From assembly GCA_964483245.1 (NCBI GenBank), contig CAZABP010000051.1:1-31482 (forward strand): 31,482 nt of DNA, written 5' to 3'. The notes below the pieces were generated by a model, which worked only from the letters and a program-made list of their open reading frames with translations, searched no databases and had not been told where the DNA came from. Every line of letters starts with the position of its first letter. Position 1 is the stretch's first letter. Positions 22,600-29,457 of this stretch are shown here, one piece after another. This DNA is from CAZABP01 sp964483245 (GTDB taxonomy: Bacteria > Planctomycetota > UBA1135 > UBA2386). The position numbers and the translations under genes are program-made.

Positions 22600-22926
22600 T
22601 CAGAACCCCATGCCCGGCAGGTTCATGCCGCCGGTCACCTTCGCCATCTCGCGTTGGCGCAGCTCGCGCGAGGCCTGCATCGCCTGCCGCGTCGCGGCGA
22701 GCACGAGGTCCTCGAGCGTCTCGACGTCCTCGGGGTCGACGGCCTCGGCCGAGATCTTGACCGCCTGGACCTCCTGCATGCCGTTGACGAAGACCTTGAC
22801 GGCGCCGCCGCCCGACGTGCCTTCGAGGATGCGCTCGCCGAGGTCGCGCTCGGTGTCCTGCATCCGCTTCTGCATCATCTGCGCCTGCTTCAGCAGGCTG
22901 CTCATGTCACCGAAACCCTGCGCCAT
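22600..22926 (-). CDS. ybaB: Nucleoid-associated protein, YbaB/EbfC family
   Basis: YbaB/EbfC proteins are small dimeric DNA-binding proteins found beside dnaX and recR in most bacteria. The 108-residue product begins MAQGFGDMSSLLKQAQMMQKRM, with the amphipathic N-terminal helix, then VKVFVNGMQEVQAVKI and ETLEDLVLAATRQAM, the family pattern, and a Gly/Met-rich tail. The ATG at 22926 shares its A with the dnaX stop (TGATG) and has GAGGAG seven bases upstream; a GTG three bases earlier is the alternative start. Coupled translation with dnaX is likely. Confidence 0.94.
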   Translation of the reverse strand: MAQGFGDMSSLLKQAQMMQKRMQDTERDLGERILEGTSGGGAVKVFVNGMQEVQAVKISAEAVDPEDVETLEDLVLAATRQAMQASRELRQREMAKVTGGMNLPGMGF

Positions 22927-24584
22927 CACGACTCCTCGGAATCGACCAACCTACCATCGAACCGTTCGATCACGTTGCGTGCCGCGGACCCCGGCTGCGC
23001 GCGGGGCGCGCGCGCCGGCGGAGCCGCGGCCGCGGCATCCGCGCCGCCACCGGTATCGACCTGCAACCGCACGATCCGGCCGGCGACGGCACTGACCAGC
23101 TTCTGCAGCTCGTCCTGCACGCCGGGACTGCCGAGCCGGTCGCGGTGCAGCTTCTTGTCGCTGGCCAGCGTGATCCGGACCACGCCTTGCGCGTCCGGTC
23201 CATCCAGGCGACACAGCTCCAGCGTGGAGACGGCAGTCGGCAGGTCCTGCTTGCTGCGCTCGATCACGCGCGCGCGCAGCTCGTCGCCGCGGGCCGCCGG
23301 GAGCGTCGGTGGCGTCGGGCGCGCCGCACTCGCGGCGGCGGTCGGAGCACCGCTCGCCGGGGCGCGCGCAGGGGAAGGTGCCGGCGACACTGTGGCCGCA
23401 GCGGCTGCGCTTGGCGGCGCGGCCCCGGCCCCTGCCGCGACCCGCGCGGCCAGCTCGGCGAGCGCCGGCAACTGCCCCGCCTGCGCGACGCGGATCAGCG
23501 TCAGCTCGAGCAGCAGGGTCCGATCGTCGGAATGGCGCAGCGCCGCGCGCCCGCGCAACACCGCCTGGATCATCGCGTCGAGCCGGTCGACGTCGGCCCG
23601 CGACGCCAGCAGCTGCAGTTGTGTCCGCTGCGCGACGAGGCTGCCGAGCAGATCGGTCTCCGGGCCGTCGACACGCACGAGCAGCACCGCGCGCAACACG
23701 GCCAGCAGCTCGCCGAGCGCTTCCCGTTCGTCGGCACCGGCCGCCACGACCTCGTCGGCGAAGCGCAGGCCAGCGCGCGCGTCCCCGTCGAGCAACGCAC
23801 CGGTCAGCTCCAGCACGCGATCGAGGCCGACGCGCTCGGTGACCTGCCGGTAGGCATCCAGCCCGAGCTCGCCGTCCGCCAGCTGCGCGAGCGGCAGCAA
23901 CCGCTCGAGCACGGTCTCGGCATCGCGCATGCCACCGCGCGCGTTGCGGGCGATCTCCGCCAGCACGTCCGGCGCGACGCGGACCTGCTCCCGCGCGCAG
24001 ATCCCGGCGAGCCGCGCCGCGATCTCCGGCTCGGCGACGCGGCGGAACTGCAGCACCTGGCAGCGGGACCGGATCGTCTCGAGGATCTTGTGCAGCTCGG
24101 TCGTCGCGAGCACGAACACGACGTGCGACGGCGGTTCCTCGAGCGTCTTCAGCAGCGCGTTGAACGCCGGCTTCGACAGCATGTGCGCTTCGTCGAGGAT
24201 GTAGACCTTGAAGCGCGCGCCCATCGTCGCGAACGCGACGCGCTCGCGCAGCTCCCGCATGTCGTCGACCAGGTTGTTCGAGGCCGCGTCGATCTCGACG
24301 ACGTCCGGATTGCTGCCATCCAGGATGCTGCGGCAGGCGGCGCACTCGCTGCACGGCTCCGGCGTCGGCCCGCGCTCGCAGTTCAGCGCACGCGCGAGGA
24401 TCCGCGCCAGCGTGGTCTTGCCGACGCCGCGGCTGCCGGCGAACAGGAACGCGTGCGGGATCCGTCCGCTGGCCAGCGCCGAGCGGAGGCTGTCCAGCAC
24501 CGCCTCCTGCCCGACCACTTCGCCGAACGAGCGCGGCCGGAAACGGCGCGCGACGACCTGGTACGGGGTTCTCGGGTCGACCAT
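22926..24584 (-). CDS. dnaX: DNA polymerase III subunits gamma/tau
   Basis: DnaX is the ATPase of the clamp loader and, through tau, links it to the polymerase and helicase. The 552-residue protein has Walker A GSRGVGKTT at about 50-58, zinc ligands Cys69, Cys78, Cys81 and Cys84, Walker B with DEAH at 131-134, and sensor 1 LATTELHK. The clamp-loader collar follows to about 390, then an Ala/Pro-rich linker (about 400-460) and a C-terminal tau-like domain. I saw no A-run slippery sequence of the E. coli type, so the short gamma form is not predicted. It is downstream of the SRP RNA gene and overlaps ybaB by one base. Confidence 0.96.
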   Translation of the reverse strand: MVDPRTPYQVVARRFRPRSFGEVVGQEAVLDSLRSALASGRIPHAFLFAGSRGVGKTTLARILARALNCERGPTPEPCSECAACRSILDGSNPDVVEIDAASNNLVDDMRELRERVAFATMGARFKVYILDEAHMLSKPAFNALLKTLEEPPSHVVFVLATTELHKILETIRSRCQVLQFRRVAEPEIAARLAGICAREQVRVAPDVLAEIARNARGGMRDAETVLERLLPLAQLADGELGLDAYRQVTERVGLDRVLELTGALLDGDARAGLRFADEVVAAGADEREALGELLAVLRAVLLVRVDGPETDLLGSLVAQRTQLQLLASRADVDRLDAMIQAVLRGRAALRHSDDRTLLLELTLIRVAQAGQLPALAELAARVAAGAGAAPPSAAAAATVSPAPSPARAPASGAPTAAASAARPTPPTLPAARGDELRARVIERSKQDLPTAVSTLELCRLDGPDAQGVVRITLASDKKLHRDRLGSPGVQDELQKLVSAVAGRIVRLQVDTGGGADAAAAAPPARAPRAQPGSAARNVIERFDGRLVDSEES

Positions 24585-24634
24585 CGGATATCGGGATCAG
24601 TCTCGGACGGCAGCACGCAAGCATCGCGAACCGC

Positions 24635-24760
24635 CGCCCGAAGGTGGAGACCGCAGCCACCGAGCACAAGGAACCGCATGCTTATGGCTGCTCCGTTTCC
24701 GGCCTGACCAGGTTCGCACCGCTCCTTTGCCCGGGTCCCACGGTCTCCACCTTCGGACGG
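24635..24760 (-). ncRNA. ffs: Signal recognition particle RNA, small bacterial type
   Basis: The RNA scaffolds Ffh for co-translational targeting. On the minus strand, a perfect 16-bp terminal stem joins 24741-24756 with 24638-24653 (CCGAAGGTGGAGACCG and its complement). Between them is the conserved apical domain, minus strand 24709-24686, reading GGTCAGGCCGGAAACGGAGC then AGCC, with the symmetric and asymmetric internal loops of helix 8. The tetraloop is GAAA closed by CCG/CGG where most SRP RNAs have GGAA. The ends are estimated from the stem. It is about 125 nt, without an Alu domain. It lies 22 bases after tRNA-Ser(GGA) and before dnaX, where many bacteria keep it. Confidence 0.92.
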
Positions 24761-24780
24761 CGGTGGCGAGCGCAGAGAAC

Positions 24781-24872
<92 letters not shown>

Positions 24873-25135
24873 GTAGCAGTCGTTTCACAGAGCCTCCGCG
24901 GCTGCGGCCGGCCCCCGCACCCGAGGGCGGCGTCGCGAGATCTGCGGCGAATCCACCGATTCGCCTACGCTCTCGCTCCTTGCCCTCGGCAGCGCTGGCT
25001 CGGCCCCGCCTGCGAAGCGTTTGTGCAACGACTTCCAGGCTCGTGCCGCGGGATCGCGAGCCGGCCTGTTTACTCGTGATGGCTGCGCGGCGCAAACCGC
25101 GCCACCGCCGATCGCGGCCGGCGGTGTACACGGTC
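24873..25135. other. Spacer between the two tRNA-Ser genes
   Basis: There is no gene. Hairpins are visible: GGCGAATC/GATTCGCC at 24946-24953 and 24958-24965 (perfect 8-bp stem, four-base loop); CACCGCCG/CGGCGGTG at 25103-25110 and 25119-25126; and GGCGC/GCGCC at 25089-25103. The latter two lie just downstream of tRNA-Ser(CGA) and may take part in 3' processing or termination, but none has a T-run. Confidence 0.4.
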
Positions 25136-25225
25136 TGGCGGAGAGGGGGGGATTCGAACCCCCGTTGGGATTGCTCCCAATTTGGTTTTCGAAACCAACC
25201 CGTTCAGCCACTCCGGCACCTCTCC
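25136..25225 (-). tRNA. tRNA-Ser (anticodon CGA)
   Basis: Acceptor GGAGAGG (25225-25219) pairs with CCTCTCC (25146-25140), discriminator G at 25139, encoded CCA at 25138-25136. The anticodon arm TTGGT-TTCGAAA-ACCAA gives anticodon CGA, reading UCG. The long variable arm (TTGGGA...TCCCAA) marks class II. It lies about 40 bases downstream of tadA. Confidence 0.97.
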
Positions 25226-25263
25226 GGGTCGGGCGAGGGATTCTGCCGCGACCGCAGGGGTTG

Positions 25264-25722
25264 TCAACGCAGCCGGCGGAAGAACTGCCGCAGCAGCCCG
25301 GCGCTCGCATCGGCGCAGACTCCTTCCAGGATCTCGCAGCGATGGTTCAACCGCAGGTCACGGCCGAGCTCCGCCAGCGACGCGATCGCGCCGAACTTCG
25401 GATCGCGCGCGGCGAACACGATCCGCCGCAGACGTGCGTGCAGCACCGCGCCGGCGCACATGAAGCACGGCTCCAGCGTGCAGAACAGCTCCGCCTCCGG
25501 CAGGCGCCCCTCCCCCACCGTGCGGAACGCTTCATCCAGCGCCTCCATCTCGGCATGCGCGAGCGGATGCCCGCGTTGCTCGCAGCGATTGCGCCCGCTG
25601 CCGATGACGCGGTCGCCGAGCACGACCAGCGCGCCGACCGGCACCTCGCCACACGCCGCCGCCTCGCGTGCGAGGTCGAGGCAGCGCTGCATCCACTGCT
25701 CGTCTTGCGTTGAGGGGGCCAC
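25264..25722 (-). CDS. tadA: tRNA-specific adenosine deaminase TadA
   Basis: TadA deaminates A34 of tRNA-Arg(ACG) to inosine. The 152-residue protein has the zinc deaminase motifs HAE at 56-58 (AHAEMEAL, with the catalytic Glu) and PCFMC at 85-89 (EPCFMCAGA), and the C-terminal helices of the family. The frame starts with GTG 25722; Met11 is an alternative but would trim the first helix. It stands next to tRNA-Ser, SRP RNA, dnaX, ybaB and recR, an order also seen in Bacillus subtilis (yaaJ, scr, dnaX, yaaK, recR). It is divergent from the carbamoyltransferase gene; their starts are 46 bases apart. Confidence 0.95.
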   Translation of the reverse strand: MAPSTQDEQWMQRCLDLAREAAACGEVPVGALVVLGDRVIGSGRNRCEQRGHPLAHAEMEALDEAFRTVGEGRLPEAELFCTLEPCFMCAGAVLHARLRRIVFAARDPKFGAIASLAELGRDLRLNHRCEILEGVCADASAGLLRQFFRRLR

Positions 25723-25738
25723 GCGGACGTTCTATCAT
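25710..25738 (+). promoter_or_regulatory. Sigma-70-type promoter for the carbamoyltransferase gene
   Basis: TTGAGG (25710-25715) and TATCAT (25733-25738) are separated by exactly 17 bases and point to the gene starting at 25769. The -35 lies inside the first codons of divergent tadA. The -35 hexamer and spacing are the same as in the rne promoter at 9010-9038. Confidence 0.6.
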
Positions 25739-25768
25739 CCGCGCCCTTTGCCACCGAGGGATGCCCCG

Positions 25769-26767
25769 TTGACCAAGCGCGACCTGCTCTCTGCTGCCGA
25801 CCTCGATCGCGCGGCGCTCGACGACCTGCTCGATCTCGCGGCGCGCTCCAAGCACCGGCGCGACGAAGCCGTGCTGGCCGGCAAGACGCTCGGGCTCCTG
25901 TTCTTCGAACGCAGCCTGCGCACGCGCGTGTCGTTCGAGGTGGCGATGCTGCAGCTCGGCGGGCACTGCATCAACATCAGCGCGAACCAGGAGCTGTACG
26001 ACCTCGAGCCGGAGGAGAGCGCCGTCATGGACGGCACGGCCGAGGAGCACGTCAAGGACGCGGCCCGCACCATGTCCCGCTACGTCGACGCGCTCGGGAT
26101 CCGCTCGATCGGTCCCAACCGCGGCGATCCGCGCGACCAGGAGGCGTTGCTGCGCGCCTACGCCAGGCACGCGACGATCCCGGTGTTGAACCTCGAGTCG
26201 GCGATGGAGCACCCGTGCCAGGCGATCGCCGACGTGCTGACGATGCGCGAGCGGTTCGGCGCGCTGAAGGGTCGCCGGCTCGCGTTGGTCTGGGCCACCC
26301 ATCCGGAGCCGAAGCCGCTCGGCCCGTGCCATTCGCTGCTGACGCTCGCGGCGATGCTCGGCATGCGCGTCACGCTGGCGCACCCGCTCGGCTTCGAGCT
26401 GCACGACACGGTCGTCGGAGAAGCGCAGACACGCGCGCGCGCGGCCGGCGGCGAGATCCGGATCGTCAACGACCTCGCGGCCGGCGTGCAGGATGCCGAC
26501 GTCGTCTACGCGCGCGCCTGGGGCTCACTCAAGTACCGCGGCGACGCCGAACGGGAAGCCATGGTCAAGCGCTCCCTGAGCGGCTGGCGCGTCGACGGCG
26601 AGCTGATGGCGCGCACGCGCGATGCGATCTTCATGCACCCGCTCCCCGTGCGCCGCAACGTCGTCGCCACCGATGAAGTCCTCGACGGCCCGCGCTCCGT
26701 CATCTACGAGCAGGCCGGCAACCGGGTGCCGATCCAGAAGGCGTTGCTTACGCAGTGGCTGGGGTAA
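25769..26767 (+). CDS. argF': N-acetylornithine carbamoyltransferase
   Basis: AOTCase transfers the carbamoyl group to N-acetylornithine, an arginine route that bypasses free ornithine. The 332-residue protein has the carbamoyl phosphate motif SLRTR at 49-53 and HPCQ at 148-151, WATHPEPKPL near 175-184 (WTYHPKPL in the Xanthomonas enzyme), YARAWG, and LPVRRNVVATDEV in place of the HCLP loop. Lys324 in IQKALL matches the Lys that is carboxylated in Xanthomonas AOTCase. MDGTAEEH has Glu at position 92, where AOTCase has Glu and succinylornithine enzymes have Pro. The start is TTG 25769 with GAGGG eight bases upstream; a second in-frame TTG lies seven codons earlier. No other arginine gene is adjacent. 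Assignment against ordinary ornithine carbamoyltransferase is secure by motif. Confidence 0.88.
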   Translation: MTKRDLLSAADLDRAALDDLLDLAARSKHRRDEAVLAGKTLGLLFFERSLRTRVSFEVAMLQLGGHCINISANQELYDLEPEESAVMDGTAEEHVKDAARTMSRYVDALGIRSIGPNRGDPRDQEALLRAYARHATIPVLNLESAMEHPCQAIADVLTMRERFGALKGRRLALVWATHPEPKPLGPCHSLLTLAAMLGMRVTLAHPLGFELHDTVVGEAQTRARAAGGEIRIVNDLAAGVQDADVVYARAWGSLKYRGDAEREAMVKRSLSGWRVDGELMARTRDAIFMHPLPVRRNVVATDEVLDGPRSVIYEQAGNRVPIQKALLTQWLG

Positions 26768-26784
26768 GGGGCGGGGAGGGGGTT

Positions 26785-26860
26785 GGACGGGAATGGAACG
26801 GGCCCGGGCCCGGGCTCGGGCTGAGGTAGGGCGAGGAAAGGGAAGGGGAAAGGGAACGGG
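26785..26860 (+). repeat. Dispersed G-rich repeat family 1, copy B
   Basis: This is the same sequence type as 14554-14629, same orientation: GGACGGGAATGGAACGGG, GGGCCC units, GGGCTCGGGCTGAGG, then AAAGGG words. It occupies most of the 135-base gap between the convergent carbamoyltransferase and SDR genes, where it might act as a bidirectional transcript end. Confidence 0.85.
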
Positions 26861-26902
26861 CGCGCGCGGAGTCGTGGCGGAGGTGTCGGGTGGCTGAGCA
26901 GT

Positions 26903-27880
26903 TCAGGCGCCCGGAGCGACGAGCGCGGCGAGGCCGTCCTGCAGGCTGATGCGGGGTTGGAAGTCGAGCAGTGTGCGGGCGGGGAGCGGGTCGGCGACCC
27001 AGCCGGGTGCGGCGATCTCGCAGATCTTGTCGCGGTTGAAGAACGAGGCGCGGCGGCGCAGAGAGTTGTAGGCGTCGGCGCAGAGAGCGGCGGCGTGGGC
27101 GAGCAGCAGCGGGATGGGGATGGGGATCGGGGGGCGGCGGTATTGGGCGGCGGCGAGGGAGTGGAGGAGCGCGGTGGTGGTCGTGCGGTCGGGACCTTCG
27201 AGCGGGAGGAACGTGTGTTGGAGGGGAGAGGTGAGCGCGAGCTGGATCGCGGTGACGAGGTCGTCGACGTGGATCAGGGAGAGGGGGCGCGGGCGCCAGG
27301 GGACGGCGACGAGTGGGAAGGCGGCTTGGCGGAGCAGGAGTTGGGTGGCTTCGTCGCCGGGTCCGTAGACGATCGGCGGGCGGAGCACGAGCCAGTGGAG
27401 GGATGGGAACGCGAGCAGTTCGCGCTCGGCGGCGAGTTTGGTGCGGCCGTATGTGGAGCAGGGATGGCAACGGTCGGGCGGCGCATCGGTGCCGCGGCCA
27501 TCGACGCTGGGACCGGCAGCGCTGAGGGAGGAGACGTGGATGAAACGCGCGTGCGGGTTGGCGGCGACGAGGGCGTGCAGCAGGGTGCGCGTGGCGAGGC
27601 GGTTGCCGGCGTCGAACTCGGTGCGGCGCAGGGCCTTGAGAACACCGGCGAGGTGGATCACGGCGCCGGCGTCGCGCACGGCGACGGCGACTGCCGCGGC
27701 GTCGCGGAGGTCGCCTTCGATCAGGGCGGCGGCGGGAAGCCCCAGTGCCAATGCCTTGGCGCGGCTGCGAACCAGCATGCGCAAGTCGGCCTCCCGGTGA
27801 CTGGTCGCCAGCAGCCGGTTGGCCAGGTGGCGGCCGACGAAGCCGGTCGCACCAGTGATCAGGAGTGGGCGGTCGGGCAT
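26903..27880 (-). CDS. NAD(P)-dependent extended SDR (epimerase/reductase family)
   Basis: This 325-residue Rossmann enzyme carries GATGFVG at residues 10-16, an Asp-containing loop (GDLRD), VIHLAGV, SSLS at 117-120 and catalytic Tyr144-x3-Lys148 (YGRTK). RPPIVYGPGD and the IHVDDL segment are typical of extended SDRs acting on sugar nucleotides, isoprenoid or lipid intermediates. A start at ATG 27898 would add six residues; neither has a strong Shine-Dalgarno. It is divergent from the serine palmitoyltransferase-like gene, with about 310 bases between. In Caulobacter an SDR of this class (CerR) reduces the ketone formed in sphingolipid synthesis, so that role is possible here, but substrate cannot be read from sequence. 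A sugar nucleotide epimerase or 3-beta-HSD-like enzyme is the alternative. Confidence 0.85.
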   Translation of the reverse strand: MPDRPLLITGATGFVGRHLANRLLATSHREADLRMLVRSRAKALALGLPAAALIEGDLRDAAAVAVAVRDAGAVIHLAGVLKALRRTEFDAGNRLATRTLLHALVAANPHARFIHVSSLSAAGPSVDGRGTDAPPDRCHPCSTYGRTKLAAERELLAFPSLHWLVLRPPIVYGPGDEATQLLLRQAAFPLVAVPWRPRPLSLIHVDDLVTAIQLALTSPLQHTFLPLEGPDRTTTTALLHSLAAAQYRRPPIPIPIPLLLAHAAALCADAYNSLRRRASFFNRDKICEIAAPGWVADPLPARTLLDFQPRISLQDGLAALVAPGA

Positions 27881-27898
27881 CGCGGAAAGGAAAGCCAT

Positions 27899-28206
27899 TG
27901 TCCGGCGGGGCCGGCCCCGTAACATCCGCCGGCGCCCGCGTCGGGGGATTCGAATCCGGCCCGGGATGCTGATTCCGCAGCGCTGGACTCCTTGATGCCT
28001 TCCCCAGGCCCGAACGCCTCGAACCGACCCCGCTGCACCGACCGCCAGGAGTCCCCGGCCGCCCAGGAAGGCGCGCCCGGCGACGACGGCGCAGCTTCCC
28101 ACCCTTGCCGTGACCCACGCGCCGCCGCTCTGGCGGCGGCCTGTCTGCCGCGCGCCGGCGCGACCCCCTGTGCCTCGGCCGCCGGCCGGGCAGCCCGCTG
28201 ATCCAA
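27899..28206. other. Divergent intergenic region, SDR / SPT-like genes
   Basis: About 308 bases separate two divergent genes. Visible are a 12-bp palindrome GGGGCCGGCCCC at 27907-27918, close to the SDR start, and a hairpin GCCGCC/GGCGGC at 28121-28137. I found no -35/-10 pair with correct spacing. A possible 68-codon frame ending at 28201, six bases before the next gene, is Ala/Pro-rich and not convincing. Confidence 0.4.
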
Positions 28207-29445
28207 GTGGACCTGTTCCAGAAATGCCACGGCTTCACGCGCGCCCGCGAAGTGCAGGCCGCCGGGATGTACCCGTACTTCATCCCGATCCACGGCAGCG
28301 AAGGGACCGAGGTCGAGATCGGCGGTCGCCGCCTGATCATGATCGGCAGCAACAACTACCTGGGGCTGACGCACCACCCGCATGTCGTCGAGTCGGCGAT
28401 CCGCGCGATCGAGCGCTACGGGTCGTCCTGCACCGGGTCGCGGTTCCTGAACGGCACGCTGGAGCTGCACGAGGAGCTCGAACGCCGGCTGGCGCGCTTC
28501 CTGCGCCGTGAGGCGGCGCTGTGCTTCTCGACCGGTTTCCAGGCGAACCTCGGCGTGATCTCGGCGGTGTGCGGCAAGGGGGACGTGATCCTGATCGACC
28601 GGGAGGACCACGCGTCGATCGTGGATGGCTGCCGGCTCAGCTTCGCCGAGGTGCGGAAGTTCCGCCACAACGACCTCGCCGAGCTCGAAGCACAGCTCGA
28701 GCGCGCCGCCAGCGACAACGCCCGGGGGATCCTCGTCGTCGTCGACGGCGCGTTCTCGATGATGGGCGACCTGGCGGAGCTGCCGGCTATCACGGCGCTG
28801 ACACGCCGCTACGGCGCGCGGCTGCTGGTCGACGAAGCGCATTCGGTCGGCGTGCTCGGCCGGCACGGCCGCGGCGCCGCGGAGCACTTCGGCGTCGAGG
28901 CGGACGTCGATCTGATCGTCGGCACGTTCAGCAAGAGCTTTGCGAGCCTCGGCGGCTTCGTCGCCGGCCCGGAAGCGGTCGTGCACTACATCAAGCACCA
29001 CGCGCGCTCGCTGATCTTCTCGGCATCGATCCATCCCGGCGCCGCCGCCGCGGCGCTGGCGGCGCTGGATGTCATGGAGCAGCAGCCGGAGCTGCGCGCG
29101 CAACTGCTCGGCAACGCGCAGTTCGTGCGCGCCGGGCTCGCCGCGCAGGGCTTCGACGTCGGCAAGAGCGAGACGCCGATCGTCCCGGTCCTGATCGGCG
29201 ACCAGCAGCGGATGTTCCTGTTCTGGAAGCGCCTGTTCGAGCACGGTCTGTTCACGAACCCGGTGACCGGCCCGGCGGTGCCGCCGCGCATGGATCTGAT
29301 CCGGACCTCGTACATGGCGACGCACACGCGCGCGCAGCTGCAGCGCGTGCTCGACATCTTCACCGCCGTCGGCGAGGAGCTCGGCGTGACGATGACGAAG
29401 GTCGAGCAGGGCGCAGAGCGCAGATTCGGCGAAGCGGCGGGTTAG
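28207..29445 (+). CDS. spt: Serine palmitoyltransferase-like alpha-oxoamine synthase
   Basis: This PLP enzyme of 412 residues belongs to the family of SPT, KBL and BioF, which condense an amino acid with an acyl-CoA. It follows Bacteroides SPT closely in memory: MYPYFIPIHGSEGTEVE (21-37), GSNNYLGLT (47-55), YGSSCTGSRFLNGTLELHEE (71-90), DHASIVDG (134-141) with the PLP-stacking His135, VDEAHSVGVLG (208-218) with Asp209 and His212, and TFSKSFASLGGF (240-251) with the Schiff-base Lys243. SPT makes 3-ketosphinganine, the first step of sphingolipid synthesis, in the cytosol or at the inner membrane. The GTG at 28207 is the first codon of a frame with the family N-terminus. dnaE follows after 12 bases. 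A KBL or BioF role is the alternative but the N-terminal half fits SPT better. Confidence 0.8.
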   Translation: MDLFQKCHGFTRAREVQAAGMYPYFIPIHGSEGTEVEIGGRRLIMIGSNNYLGLTHHPHVVESAIRAIERYGSSCTGSRFLNGTLELHEELERRLARFLRREAALCFSTGFQANLGVISAVCGKGDVILIDREDHASIVDGCRLSFAEVRKFRHNDLAELEAQLERAASDNARGILVVVDGAFSMMGDLAELPAITALTRRYGARLLVDEAHSVGVLGRHGRGAAEHFGVEADVDLIVGTFSKSFASLGGFVAGPEAVVHYIKHHARSLIFSASIHPGAAAAALAALDVMEQQPELRAQLLGNAQFVRAGLAAQGFDVGKSETPIVPVLIGDQQRMFLFWKRLFEHGLFTNPVTGPAVPPRMDLIRTSYMATHTRAQLQRVLDIFTAVGEELGVTMTKVEQGAERRFGEAAG

Positions 29446-29457
29446 GCTCTCGCGGCG

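Noticed and set aside
22926..24584. Programmed frameshift for a gamma form of DnaX
   Set aside because: I found no A-run followed by a stimulatory stem as in E. coli.
27944..27957. tRNA T-loop-like GGGGATTCGAATCC
   Set aside because: There is no acceptor, D or anticodon arm around it; it is a short palindrome.
27995..28201. Possible small gene of 68 codons just before the SPT-like gene
   Set aside because: Ala/Pro-rich, no Shine-Dalgarno, no recognisable motif; probably chance frame in G+C-rich DNA.
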